Assembly (NCBI RefSeq): GCF_014349155.1
Contig: NZ_JACSIT010000098.1
Span: 54,033 to 118,032 of the forward strand
DNA length: 64,000 nt
Source of the DNA: Neolewinella lacunae
GTDB taxonomy: Bacteria; Bacteroidota; Bacteroidia; Chitinophagales; Saprospiraceae
Reading direction: 5' to 3'
In this document: piece after piece, positions 43,423-52,585 of the stretch
Position numbering within the stretch: the first letter of the stretch is position 1
How the letters are laid out: each line of letters begins with the position of its first letter
Program-made: the position numbers and the translations under genes
The notes under the pieces: model-generated
The model's input: the letters and a program-made list of their open reading frames with translations, nothing else
Told to the model about the DNA's origin: nothing
Database searches by the model: none

Positions 43423-44864
43423 GGAAGGATTTCCCCGAGGAGCGTCGGGTCGTCATTGAGGGAGGCAAACAGGCGCATGCTGAATTTGCCTTTGCTGGTG
43501 AAGAGGCTTTTGGCCATTTGATCGATGGCAATGGTGGAGAGAACGGTCTGGATATAGGCCTCGATGAGATCGTCCATGCCCAGGCCCAGCTTGTTGAAAT
43601 CGCGCCGGTCCATGAGCATCAGGCGGTTGGTATCGCTGTCCCATTTGTTTTCGCTGATTTTTTCGGAGAGGTTGGTGCCGAGCATGGCCCAGCTATCGGT
43701 GCCACTTTCGAGTTGATCGGCCAGCGGCGCTTCGGCGCGGCGCGCGTAGCAGCATAACGGCCGGATGCCTTTTTTCGTGCTGCTGACCATCATGCGGATA
43801 TCGGTAACGAAGGTGCGGGATTTTTTATCGGGGATGGTGCCGACGTGGTAGAACTTCCCATCGACGGCGGCGGAGCTCCAGTTGTAGTTGCCGATGAGGC
43901 TCTGGACGATGAACTTTTCGTAGTCGATTTCGGCCGCCATGAAGTTGGCCAGTTCAGTGGGGTTGGTGATGGTAAAGACGCCCTGGCCAGCGTTGCTGTA
44001 GGGGATTTTGACGACGGCCTGGCCACCGAAATGGGCTACCCAGAGGGGGATTTGCTCGCGGCTGACGTCCCAGATCGTTTCCGGCGTATGGATTTTGAGG
44101 CCGTACTGCCGCAGTTCGTCGTTAAACTGATCGTAGGCTTTGGCCGCTACCATCTTGTTGCGTCCGCCAGCCAGGCAAGCCACAATGGGATTGAGGATGC
44201 GCGTTTTGCAACTGATGGGCAGGCGCGACCAGGGGCGCTGCGTCAGGTAGCGGAAGGCGGCACGCAGCCTGACCCACTCTCCGTTGTGGTAGGCGTAGAG
44301 CCACTGGTCTTCCACCTTGAGGTAGCGGTCTTCGGCTCCCCGGTAATCGGTGATGAGCAGCACCTCCTCCTGAAATACGTCGGCAATGGTGGCAGCGTAG
44401 CCCGTCACTTCCATCGGGTTTTTGTCGTAGATCACGGCCAGGCGACCGTCTTCGGGGTCGGTTTTGCCGCGTTGTTTGACCAGCGGCAGGAAGGTGCGTT
44501 CGATGAGCAGGCGGTAGCTGCCTTCCTCGGCGTGGTCATCGAGCAGAGGCATCGATTTTTGGCCGGAGGGGCAGGAGTTGTTTTCGATGATGACCATGCG
44601 GCGGCGGCCGTGGGCGGTGGTGGCATTAATCAGGTCCGCTCCGCCCCAGAGGAAGTACTTGCACTCGTAGCTGAGGAGTTCTTCCAGCCCGGCACGATCC
44701 ACCTGGGGGTTGAGGTGGCAGTACCGATTGATGATGCGCTGGCGGTCCAGATTAAGGAAGAAACTCACCATCGGGTGAATGGTGGCATTGAGGGCCTTGG
44801 GGTACCAATGGTCTTCGGCGCGGAAGTTGCCCGGACGAACCGGGCGGGGAGGCGTGTTATTCAC
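43419..44864 (-). CDS. ATP-grasp-like ligase, second member of the operon
   Basis: 481 residues. ENNSCPSGQKSMPLLDDHAEEGSYRLL resembles the carboxylate/ATP region of glutathionylspermidine-synthetase-like or circularly permuted ATP-grasp enzymes, and AVVKIPYSNAGQGVFTI is a Lys/Gly-rich nucleotide-binding loop. RLMLMDRRDFNKLGLGMDDL near the C-terminus is unassigned. It starts at GTG 44864 and overlaps the next gene by 4 bp. It heads the operon, with a TAATTTTG box 20 bp upstream. Confidence 0.72.
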   Translation of the reverse strand: MNNTPPRPVRPGNFRAEDHWYPKALNATIHPMVSFFLNLDRQRIINRYCHLNPQVDRAGLEELLSYECKYFLWGGADLINATTAHGRRRMVIIENNSCPSGQKSMPLLDDHAEEGSYRLLIERTFLPLVKQRGKTDPEDGRLAVIYDKNPMEVTGYAATIADVFQEEVLLITDYRGAEDRYLKVEDQWLYAYHNGEWVRLRAAFRYLTQRPWSRLPISCKTRILNPIVACLAGGRNKMVAAKAYDQFNDELRQYGLKIHTPETIWDVSREQIPLWVAHFGGQAVVKIPYSNAGQGVFTITNPTELANFMAAEIDYEKFIVQSLIGNYNWSSAAVDGKFYHVGTIPDKKSRTFVTDIRMMVSSTKKGIRPLCCYARRAEAPLADQLESGTDSWAMLGTNLSEKISENKWDSDTNRLMLMDRRDFNKLGLGMDDLIEAYIQTVLSTIAIDQMAKSLFTSKGKFSMRLFASLNDDPTLLGEILP

Positions 44865-44883
44865 GGTGGTGGTTAAGGTGGGA

Positions 44884-44891
44884 CAAAATTA
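44884..44891 (-). promoter_or_regulatory. -7 box (TAATTTTG) of the ATP-grasp operon
   Basis: A perfect TAnnTTTG match 19 bp before the GTG start. No obvious -33 element. Confidence 0.45.
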
Positions 44892-45118
44892 GCAGTTTTT
44901 GGGGTGGCGAAGTGGCCCGAAAAGTTTGTTGAAGTTGGGACAATCCGGGCATGGTCCTTTAAAGTTGCCGGGCTTGGCCCGCGAGCGGCAAATGGCGGCA
45001 AACCAGCTCTAAAAGCAACGGAAATTTAACAATGCAGGTTTGTTTGACCCTAAACTTAAACCCATGTTGTCCCACACTTAAAGCAACCAGGAGAACTTTG
45101 CCGCCATATTGGAAAGAC

Positions 45119-46675
45119 ATGATACGTTGGCTGCTTTTCCCGGGTCTTTTTCTTTTTTTTGGGGGTTGTCCTTTCCCGCCGGACTCCCCTCCCCAACGGA
45201 TGCTGGAGGCGGGCATTGCGGTTAATCTCCAGCTGGGTTTTGCTGCGCACGCTTCCCCCAGTCCCTTCCCGTACGGCGTAGCAAGCGGTGACCCCCTGGA
45301 GGATGCCGTTATTTTGTGGACGATGCTGGATACGCTGGCCGCGCGGCAGGACAGTACGGTGCACTGGGAAATCAGCCAGGACCCTGCCTTCGCCTCCCTG
45401 GCCGGGAGCGGTGAGGTGACGACGAGCTGGGCCAACCACTACCGGGTGAAAACAGACGCTGCGAACCTGGCGGCGGGCACCACTTATTTTTACCGCTTTC
45501 GGCACCGCGACCAGTGGTCGGAAACAGGGCGGACCCGTACGGCGCTGGCGCAGGATGCAGAGGAAGTCGTTCGATTAGCCGTGGTCAGTTGCAATGCCCT
45601 GGAATGGGGCTACATGAATGCCTTTGAGCGCATTGCGACGCTGGACGACCTGGCGGCCGTAGTCCATTTGGGCGACTACATCTACGAGTACGGCAGTGGG
45701 GTGTACGGCGATACCACGCTGGGGCGTTTTCATGAGCCGCGGCACGAGATTGTGACGGCCCGGGATTACCACGAGCGCTACGCCCAGTACCGGCGTGACC
45801 CCCAGCTGCGGGCCGCGCACCGGGTGCATCCGTTCATCTGCGTGTGGGACGACCACGAGGTGGCCAACAACAGCCACACCACCGGCGCGGAGAACCACGA
45901 CGCCGCCACCCAGGGCGATTACCTGACGCGGATGACGACGGCCAAGCAGATTTATTACGACTGGATGCCCATCCGGGAGCAGGCCAGCGGGGCAATTTAC
46001 CGGCGCTTCGATTTCGGGCAGTTGGTGACCTTGCACATGCTCGACGAGCGACTGGCGGGGAGGGATGCGCCGGCCGAAAGCTTCGATCCGGCCGAAGTGG
46101 GCGATACGGCCCGGCACATGCTGGGCGAAACCCAGTTGGAATGGCTCTGTGATGGACTGGGAGCCAGCCAGGCCGCCTGGCAATTGATTGGCAACCAGGT
46201 CTTGTTTGCCCACCTGGACCTCAGTAAAATCCTTCCCGAGTACGCGCTCAACCTCGATGCCTGGGACGGCTACGCCTACGAGCGGCAGCGGTTGCTGGAC
46301 AGCATCGGCCGCTACAACAACCCCAACACCATCTTCCTGACGGGCGACACCCACTGCAGCTGGTACCTGGACATCAACGACGGAGAGGGTAAGCGCCTGG
46401 CCCACGAGCTGGGTACGCCCAGCGTCAGCAGCGCCAACTACGACGAACTCATTGGTGGGTGGGATACCCTGGCGGTGGCTTCCTACCGGCTGTACCGCGA
46501 TAACGCGCACCTGCACTACACCAATATTCAAGACCACGGCTACTTATTGCTCCAGCTGGACGCTGAGCAGGCCCGCGCAGAATTCCATTTTTCCAGCAGC
46601 ATCCGCCACGTAACGGCCCACGAAAAGGCCACCAAAATTTTCACTCTCCCGTATGACCATCGCAACGCACGCTAA
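45119..46675 (+). CDS. phoD: PhoD-type phosphatase/phosphodiesterase lipoprotein
   Basis: 518 residues. A hydrophobic start with lipobox (LLFPGLFLFFGGC) predicts anchoring. FPYGVASGDPLEDAVILWTML is the PhoD N-terminal domain; VVSCNALEWGYMNAFERI, HLGDYIYEYGSG, VWDDHEVANNSHT and FLTGDTHCSWYLDI are the metal sites of the calcium/iron-dependent PhoD catalytic domain. PhoD releases phosphate from monoesters and diesters, including phospholipid derivatives. The stop lies inside the start of the next gene (23 bp overlap), which makes betaine-type lipid. Confidence 0.9.
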   Translation: MIRWLLFPGLFLFFGGCPFPPDSPPQRMLEAGIAVNLQLGFAAHASPSPFPYGVASGDPLEDAVILWTMLDTLAARQDSTVHWEISQDPAFASLAGSGEVTTSWANHYRVKTDAANLAAGTTYFYRFRHRDQWSETGRTRTALAQDAEEVVRLAVVSCNALEWGYMNAFERIATLDDLAAVVHLGDYIYEYGSGVYGDTTLGRFHEPRHEIVTARDYHERYAQYRRDPQLRAAHRVHPFICVWDDHEVANNSHTTGAENHDAATQGDYLTRMTTAKQIYYDWMPIREQASGAIYRRFDFGQLVTLHMLDERLAGRDAPAESFDPAEVGDTARHMLGETQLEWLCDGLGASQAAWQLIGNQVLFAHLDLSKILPEYALNLDAWDGYAYERQRLLDSIGRYNNPNTIFLTGDTHCSWYLDINDGEGKRLAHELGTPSVSSANYDELIGGWDTLAVASYRLYRDNAHLHYTNIQDHGYLLLQLDAEQARAEFHFSSSIRHVTAHEKATKIFTLPYDHRNAR

Positions 46676-47873
46676 GGTTTCCGACCAAACTTTTCCGCCC
46701 ACCGCTTATCCGCCCCGGGGCAGAACGGAGGTGCTGAAAGACTGGCTTTTTGAGCGCATCCACGGCAATAAGCTCGTTTACAACACCTGCTGGGAAGATC
46801 CGCGCTGCGACCGGGCGATGCTGGATATCAATGCGGAGAGCGAGGTGGTGATGATTACCAGCGCGGGGGATAATGCCCTGGACTATTTGCTCGACGGGCC
46901 GCGGGCTATTCACTGCGTGGACGTCAATCCCCGGCAAAATGCCTTGCTGGAATTAAAGCTGGCGGGACTGGAGTCCCTGGAACACGAAGACTTCTTTGGC
47001 TTATTCGGCCGGGGGTGTCATCCGCAATTCTCGTCCATCTACACCCAGCACCTGCGGCCGCGCCTGAGCGAAAACAGCCGGGAATACTGGGATGGGCAGG
47101 CGCGGTATTTCAAGCCCTCGGGCGTCCGGCAGGGCCTGTATTTCCACGGCAGCAGTGGTTTATTTGCCTGGTGCGCAAGTCGTTTGCTTGCGCTGGACGG
47201 CACCTTACGCCGGGGCCTCGATGATTTGCTGCAAGCTCCGGATTTGGAGACGCAGCGCAATAAATATTACGCGCTGGAGGATAAATTACTGGATCGGCTG
47301 GTGGGTGGCCCCTGGCGGCAAAAAATCAGTTTGAGTTTGGTGGGGGTGCCCGCTTCGCAGCGCTATTTTATTGAGCAGGAAGCGGGTGGATTGAGGCATT
47401 ACGTGAAAAATGCATTCCGGCATATTTTTACGGAATTACCTATCCATGAAAATTACTTTTATCACCTTTATCTGAAGGGGCAATACAGTGCGCGCTGCCA
47501 CCCGGCGTACCTCGCAGAAAAGCATTTTGCTGTACTGGCGGAGCGGTGCAGGGATATTCATCCGCACACGACGACGGTAGCGGAATTTCTGGTGCGCAAC
47601 CCGGCAAAATATTCCCAGTTCGTGCTGCTGGACCACCAGGATTGGCTGGCGGCGAATGCGCCGGCTGCGTTGGCCCAGGAGTGGCAATTGATCCTGACCA
47701 ATAGCCGGCCGGGTACGCGGATTTTACTCCGCTCGGCGGCATCGCGCCCGGAGACGGTGCCGGACTTCGTACGGCAGCGGGTGCGTTTCCGCCATGACCT
47801 GAGTGCTCCCCAGGCCAGGCTGGACCGGGTAGGGACGTACGCTGGGACTTTTCTGCTGGAGGTGGTGGAGTAG
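46653..47873 (+). CDS. btaA: DUF3419 / BtaA-like diacylglycerol homoserine transferase
   Basis: A 406-residue SAM-dependent enzyme. NTCWEDPRCDRAMLDINAESEVVMITSAGDNALDYLLDGP is the conserved block with a Rossmann-like SAM site, and HCVDVNPRQNALLELKLAGL follows. BtaA moves a 3-amino-3-carboxypropyl group from SAM to diacylglycerol, the first step of betaine lipid synthesis, often under phosphate limitation. The methyltransferase BtaB is not seen in the window. A 17-bp copy of the dispersed motif is at 47048-47064. Overlap with phoD suggests one operon. Confidence 0.85.
   Translation: MTIATHAKVSDQTFPPTAYPPRGRTEVLKDWLFERIHGNKLVYNTCWEDPRCDRAMLDINAESEVVMITSAGDNALDYLLDGPRAIHCVDVNPRQNALLELKLAGLESLEHEDFFGLFGRGCHPQFSSIYTQHLRPRLSENSREYWDGQARYFKPSGVRQGLYFHGSSGLFAWCASRLLALDGTLRRGLDDLLQAPDLETQRNKYYALEDKLLDRLVGGPWRQKISLSLVGVPASQRYFIEQEAGGLRHYVKNAFRHIFTELPIHENYFYHLYLKGQYSARCHPAYLAEKHFAVLAERCRDIHPHTTTVAEFLVRNPAKYSQFVLLDHQDWLAANAPAALAQEWQLILTNSRPGTRILLRSAASRPETVPDFVRQRVRFRHDLSAPQARLDRVGTYAGTFLLEVVE
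47048..47064 (-). repeat. 18-bp dispersed motif, 17-bp copy inside a gene
   Basis: GCACCTGCGGCCGCGCC on plus, in the BtaA gene, again read as HLRPR. Confidence 0.85.
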
Positions 47874-47919
47874 GTGGTGGCTTTGCGGAGGCCGGGAGAT
47901 GCGGCAGTAGGAATGAAGA

Positions 47920-48417
47920 CTACTCTTTTGGCGCCGCCAGCCGTGGGAGGAGATAGACGTAACAGACATCGTTTTCAAAACTGCGTTCTTCCATAAAAGT
48001 GAAACCCAGTCGTTCGTAAAAGCGGTGGGCCCGGGTGTTCGTCTTCAGCGGATCAATCAGGATACCGGTAACTTCGGGATGGCGGAAACAGCGCTCGATG
48101 GCCAGTTGCATCATCCGCGTGCCGTGGCCTTGGCCGAGGTGGTTGGCTTCGCCGATCCAGATGTCGATGGCGCGCAGATTAGGGGCCACATCTCCCCAGT
48201 AGTGCGTCTCCTCGTGGTAAGGGTCAATGATTTGCAAGAAGCCGATGGGCTCCCCCGCAAGCTCGGCCACCAGCTGTTCGCGCCACGGGGGCTCGCGGGC
48301 GAGTTCTTCGGCCCAGTTCCAGTCGTCGGAGGGGTCGGAGTCAACGACGTGGGGCTGGGTATCCCAGTATTCAAGCAAGGGAAGATCGTCGAGGGAAGCC
48401 GGTCTTAGCTGGAGCAT
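47920..48417 (-). CDS. GNAT family N-acetyltransferase
   Basis: 165 residues from ATG 48417. MLQLRPASLDDLPLLEYWDTQPHV is the typical start of RimJ/RimL or aminoglycoside-6'-acetyltransferase-like GNATs. GQGHGTRMMQLAIERCF is the acetyl-CoA loop, and NTRAHRFYERLGFTFM the C-terminal motif. The substrate cannot be told; a resistance role is not supported by sequence alone. Confidence 0.85.
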   Translation of the reverse strand: MLQLRPASLDDLPLLEYWDTQPHVVDSDPSDDWNWAEELAREPPWREQLVAELAGEPIGFLQIIDPYHEETHYWGDVAPNLRAIDIWIGEANHLGQGHGTRMMQLAIERCFRHPEVTGILIDPLKTNTRAHRFYERLGFTFMEERSFENDVCYVYLLPRLAAPKE

Positions 48418-48495
48418 CGGCAACGGATTTTTATGGCAATTTAAGGAGTTCGGCTAAACTGGATCTTGGCCTCTGGTCCGGTTTGTGCCGCAAGC

Positions 48496-51400
48496 TTAGG
48501 TCGCGCCAGACTCGAGGTCCGGATTTAAGGCTGGTCTACTCCGGCGGAGGAAAAACGCCGGACTGATCACCGCCATCACCAGCAGGGAAAAGAACAGCCC
48601 GCCGATCGTTCCCGCCGCCAGCGCGTGCCAGAAGACTTCGTTGCGCCCCCCCAGCAGAAAGGGGAAAAGGCCAGCGGAGGTGGACAGGACCGTCAGGACA
48701 ATCGGCGTGGCTTTGTGCCTGACGGCCAGCGCGTAAAGCCGCGTTTCCGGCCAGGCGGGGTATTGCTTGCGGAGGTGGTTGAATTCGTTGACGATTAGGA
48801 TGAGGCCATTGACGGCCAAACCCGTCACCAGCAGGAAACTGGTGTAGCCGCCCTGGTCGAGCCGCACGTTGAAGAGGTAGAACGTCAGGAAAATGCCGAT
48901 GCAGGAAATGGGGATGAGCAAGACGATGTTGAAGGCCTGCCGCAGCGACTCAAAAAGGATGGCGCAGATCAGGAAGATAAGGACGATGGCCAGGCCCATG
49001 AGTCCGCTCAGCTGCCTGGCCTCGCTGTGGTAAGTGTACTGGGAGACCTCGGCGGTGAAGCCCAGGGGCATGGCGGCCCGCAGCGTATCCAGGCAGGCGT
49101 CGCGGTGTATGACGCCGAAGCGGGCGCTGCCCAGGTATTCGTAGGTGACCAGGCGGAGGTACTGCTGGTCTTCCTTGTGCAGCGCCTGGGGGGCAATGCG
49201 TTTTTCGAGCTTCGCCAGGGTGGGGAAGTGGAGTTGCCCGCTGTCTTGGGGGACGCTCCAGTTTTCCAGCCGCCAGCGGTCGTAGCCCTGGGTGTTTTCG
49301 GCGACCAGGGCTACGGGCACGCCGCTGCGGAGGTAGAAATCGGGCTGCTGGTTTTGGTCGAACCAGGCCAGGGCGCTCCGCAGGTCATTGATCGCCAGGC
49401 GCTGCCGGGCCAGGGCGGGCTGCTGGACGCTGAGGAGGTATTGGTAGCGGTCTTTTTCCCACCAGTTGAGGTTGGCGTCGGTATTGACTTCCTGGATGCG
49501 GGGGTGGGCCAGCAGCATTTCGGCCAGCTTCGCGGCCTGGGCATCGAGGCCAGCCTGGTTGTAGCCGCGCAGGGTGATGGCCGAAAAAGAGGGGCTGTTG
49601 TAGCTGTCGTTGCTGAACGACTGCCCGACGCCGTAGATGTTCCACTTCACGCCGCCGAAGTTGACGGCGTAGGCGGTGAGGCGGTTCTTGAGGGTGTAGG
49701 GGAAGCCGTCGCGGCCATTGTCGGGGAAGCTGATTTCCAGGCGGGCGTTCTGGCCGCTGTAGACCTGGGTGGTGAACTGCTCGATGCGGTCGCTGAAGCG
49801 GCCCAGGTAGGCTTCCACGCGCAGCATCACGTCGTTGAGTTGTTCCAGAGTGGCGCCGTCGGGCAGGGCGGCGTTGACGTAGAGGTGGGTCTCTTCGGGC
49901 GGCCGGTAGCCGCTGCCTTCGTAGACGTAGTAGGAGAAAAGGCGGAAGCTGCCGCCCAGGATTTTGTTGAGGGGCGGGCGGAGTTGGTCCTGGTAAAAAT
50001 CGGAGCCAATCGTGTCGTTGTACAGCGTCCAGCCCTCGACCTGGCGGGGGAGCCACCAGATGGGGATCCCGAAGGCGAGGATGGTGAGGAAAAGGACGGT
50101 TTTGCGGAAGCGGAGGAGGAAACCGAGCAGGCGTTCGTAGCGCGCGGGTGCGGCGGCATCCGGAGGCGCGGGCAGTGCGGCGGCCTGACTTCCACTGCTC
50201 TTCCGTTCCAGCCCCGGCACCAGCGTCAGCGCCACCAAAACCGACGTGCTGAGGTTGATGGCCATGACGCGGGCGAGCTCGAAAAGCTGGATGCGGAGCT
50301 CTTCGCTGAGGAACCAGATGACCGAAAGGCTGGCCAGCGTGGTGAGCGTAGCGCCGATGATGGCGGGTGCGACGGGTCCGCCACCGGGTCGGCGCAGGCC
50401 ATCGATGGCGATGATGACGTTATCGATCATGATGCCGAAAGAGACGGCGATGCCCGCGAAGGCGTAGAGGTTGAGCTCCACGCCCAGCAGCCAATAGAGC
50501 CCGAAGGCGAGGCCGAGATTGACCGCCAGGCTGTATAAAACGACGCCCAAACGCCGCCAGCTGCGGTAGGCGAGCAAGACGAAAAGCAGCAAAATGCCGA
50601 GGCTCAGCACGGTACGCTGCCGGGTTTTGGCCAGTTCGGCGCGTAAATAGCCCGTCGCGTCGTCTTCCAGCCGCAGCGTGTACCCGGGCCGCAGGGTGTT
50701 GGAGAGGGCGCGGACGCAGGTGCGAAGATCGTTGGAAAGAGCGAGGCGATTGGCATTGTTGTTGGCAAAAGCGAGGAGCCGGACGCTGTTTTGGCCGTTG
50801 ATGCGGTAGTGGGAGGTGGCGGGCAGGGGCAGCTCGGCCACGGAGGCGAGGTCGCCCAGCCGCAGTTGTCGGCCCCGCGGCGAGGGGATGGGGATGGCCC
50901 GCCAGTCGGCCGCAGTCAGCGAATCGGCACTTTGGCTTTCGGCGAGGAAGGCGTAGAGTTGCTCGGTGCCTTCGTGAAGGAAACCGAGTCCCTGCCGGGC
51001 GAAGTAAGTTTGTAGGAAGGCCTGGAGTGCGTCGGCCGAAAGGCCGGCGGCGGCCATGGCCTGGGGCCGCAGGGCGATGCGCCAGTGTAGGCGGTTGCCG
51101 CCGCTGACGGCCAGGCGGTTGAGTCCGGGGACGAGGCTGAGGCGAGGGGCGAGGTCTTCGCTGGCGTAGCGGTAGAGTTCGGTGGCTTCGGCCGGTCCGC
51201 TCAGGGCGTAGGTGAGTACGGGGCTTTCCGTCTGGTCTTCGTTATCGGCGGGGGCGTAGTCGATGACGGGGTAACTCAGCCCCGGGGGCAACTGGGGGTA
51301 GAGGCGCCGGATTTGGGAGGCGACGTTGAAGCGGACGAAGTCGCCGTCCGCATCCCGGCGGACGTCGAGCGTGATGCTGCCCTGCCCTTGCCGGCTGACG

Positions 51401-51621
51401 GAGGCGATCTTTTCTACGTCGGTCACCAGGGCGAAGGCGGCTTCGAGTGGGGCGGTTACCTGCTGTTCGAGGGCCTCGGGGTTGGCGCCGGCCCAGGCGT
51501 AGCTGATGCGGAGTGTGGCCGTGCCGTTGCTGGGCTGCCAGCGGATGCTGAGCTGCGGCAGGAGCAGGTAGCCGATCAGGGCGAGAGCGGAGAGGAAAAG
51601 GACGGTGGGGTAGGCGCGCAT
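48496..51621 (-). CDS. RND-family efflux transporter permease (orphan, 1)
   Basis: A 1041-residue inner membrane protein with the RND layout: TM1, a large periplasmic loop, TM2-7, a second loop, TM8-12. AFAGIAVSFGIMIDNVIIAIDGL is the TM4 region with acidic relay residues, and LVTGLAVNGLILIVNEFNHLR the TM10 counterpart. It is probably a proton-driven exporter. No membrane-fusion or outer-membrane partner is encoded beside it, and both N-terminal residues and loops differ from typical AcrB, so the substrate is open. The gene's start is ATG at 51621. Confidence 0.88.
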   Translation of the reverse strand: MRAYPTVLFLSALALIGYLLLPQLSIRWQPSNGTATLRISYAWAGANPEALEQQVTAPLEAAFALVTDVEKIASVSRQGQGSITLDVRRDADGDFVRFNVASQIRRLYPQLPPGLSYPVIDYAPADNEDQTESPVLTYALSGPAEATELYRYASEDLAPRLSLVPGLNRLAVSGGNRLHWRIALRPQAMAAAGLSADALQAFLQTYFARQGLGFLHEGTEQLYAFLAESQSADSLTAADWRAIPIPSPRGRQLRLGDLASVAELPLPATSHYRINGQNSVRLLAFANNNANRLALSNDLRTCVRALSNTLRPGYTLRLEDDATGYLRAELAKTRQRTVLSLGILLLFVLLAYRSWRRLGVVLYSLAVNLGLAFGLYWLLGVELNLYAFAGIAVSFGIMIDNVIIAIDGLRRPGGGPVAPAIIGATLTTLASLSVIWFLSEELRIQLFELARVMAINLSTSVLVALTLVPGLERKSSGSQAAALPAPPDAAAPARYERLLGFLLRFRKTVLFLTILAFGIPIWWLPRQVEGWTLYNDTIGSDFYQDQLRPPLNKILGGSFRLFSYYVYEGSGYRPPEETHLYVNAALPDGATLEQLNDVMLRVEAYLGRFSDRIEQFTTQVYSGQNARLEISFPDNGRDGFPYTLKNRLTAYAVNFGGVKWNIYGVGQSFSNDSYNSPSFSAITLRGYNQAGLDAQAAKLAEMLLAHPRIQEVNTDANLNWWEKDRYQYLLSVQQPALARQRLAINDLRSALAWFDQNQQPDFYLRSGVPVALVAENTQGYDRWRLENWSVPQDSGQLHFPTLAKLEKRIAPQALHKEDQQYLRLVTYEYLGSARFGVIHRDACLDTLRAAMPLGFTAEVSQYTYHSEARQLSGLMGLAIVLIFLICAILFESLRQAFNIVLLIPISCIGIFLTFYLFNVRLDQGGYTSFLLVTGLAVNGLILIVNEFNHLRKQYPAWPETRLYALAVRHKATPIVLTVLSTSAGLFPFLLGGRNEVFWHALAAGTIGGLFFSLLVMAVISPAFFLRRSRPALNPDLESGAT
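50706..50723 (+). repeat. 18-bp dispersed motif, one mismatch, inside a gene
   Basis: GGGCGCGGACGCAGGTGC in the RND permease gene; same variant base as the copy at 21522. Weaker relatives with two changes are at 43242-43259 and 61559-61576. Confidence 0.75.
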
Positions 51622-51682
51622 GGGGATAGCAAGGTAAATGTTTTTTTTGGCGCTGGGCTCTGTTTTTGAACCACCATTTTAG

Positions 51683-51826
51683 AGCTTCGCTCTGTTTTTT
51701 AACCACTAAGAACACGAAGAGGGGCTAAGGATCTTACACCATTGATATTCTCACGGGGTCAAAAACTTAGTGTGTCTTAGTGGACTCAGTGCCCTTAGTG
51801 GTTCAAAAAAAGCTGCGCAGCAGCCC
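51683..51826. repeat. REP-like repeat R2
   Basis: Left end AACCACTAAG (51701), right end CTTAGTGGTTCAAAAAAA (from 51794) and AGCTGCGCAGCAGCCC. The core contains ACACCATTGATATTCTCAC. Nearly identical to R5 at 60,091 (a few changes in ~130 bp), although the two are 8 kb apart and flank the accessory island. Confidence 0.85.
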
Positions 51827-52101
51827 CAAGGGCTCATAAAGTGAAACGAATAAGTTGCTGTTAACGAAGCACCTTTATTTTTTTGACAAGATTTTGCTCT
51901 AAAAACCATGCTTACAACTACTGGTTTTTTGAACCAAATGGTGTGAAATTTAGGTAGTAATTTTACGGCTTCTGGTGCTGGAAACAGTTTGTACCGTCTA
52001 GCCTTGTTTCCCCGTAGCGCTACTGCTGCCCTTCCCTCCGGTGCGGAATGGGCTAGTGGGTAGTAGGACGGGAGCCGTGGCAATAACTTAAACCCAAACA
52101 C

Positions 52102-52356
52102 ATGTCTAGAACCCAAAGTACGAAAACGAGGTCGCAACTGGCTGAAGAGCTGTCTATTGACCTCAAACGTTTAAAACCACTATTGCTAGGTTACGGAATT
52201 GTGTTACCTCCTGGCCCGATCTACCCGCCCTACCAGAAGTGGGTGTACGAGTGGATTGCCTACCCGCCCGGGGTGAGGCCAGCGGATTACGAAGAGGTCC
52301 CGATGCCCGAACTTTGGATAAATAAAAGACGGGATGAATCGCAAAAAGAGGAATGA
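52102..52356 (+). CDS. Small protein, possible HTH-like start, unknown function
   Basis: 84 residues. The first ~30 (STKTRSQLAEELSIDLKRLK) could form a helix-turn-helix-like unit. The rest (PPGPIYPPYQKWVYEWIAYP) is Pro- and Trp-rich. No family is recognised. It lies between a REP-like repeat and a 10-bp tandem repeat that begins 28 bp beyond its stop. Confidence 0.5.
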   Translation: MSRTQSTKTRSQLAEELSIDLKRLKPLLLGYGIVLPPGPIYPPYQKWVYEWIAYPPGVRPADYEEVPMPELWINKRRDESQKEE

Positions 52357-52383
52357 AAGTTTGCGGGTATCACCTGGAGGATC

Positions 52384-52480
52384 GAACTTTCGGGAACTTT
52401 CGGGAACTTTCGGGAACTTTCGGGAACTTTCGGGAACTTTCGGGAACTTTCGGGAACTTTCGGGAACTTTCGGGAACTTG
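52384..52480. repeat. 10-bp tandem repeat, 9 perfect units
   Basis: TCGGGAACTT repeated nine times exactly from 52391 to 52480, preceded by a partial unit. Unit length equals about one helical turn, so repeated sites would face the same side of the DNA. The minus strand is also open (KFPKVPESSR repeat), but no start or context supports a protein. Confidence 0.92.
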
Positions 52481-52585
52481 TATTTTTTGAGCACTTAATT
52501 TAGCCCGTGACAACAGACATCATCAGGTCTTTTTGCTGGTGGCCCGGTGCCGGAGTGGGTTAAGGATGGTTGAATTCGTTTTACT

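Noticed and set aside
49027..50538. 503-codon antisense frame in the first RND gene
   Set aside because: Low-complexity Gly/Val/Glu/Asp content with no family features; shadow of the RND gene.
52204..52494. Minus-strand 96-codon frame over the 10-bp repeat
   Set aside because: Its KFPKVPESSR repeat is only the translation of the tandem DNA unit, and it opposes the 84-aa gene.
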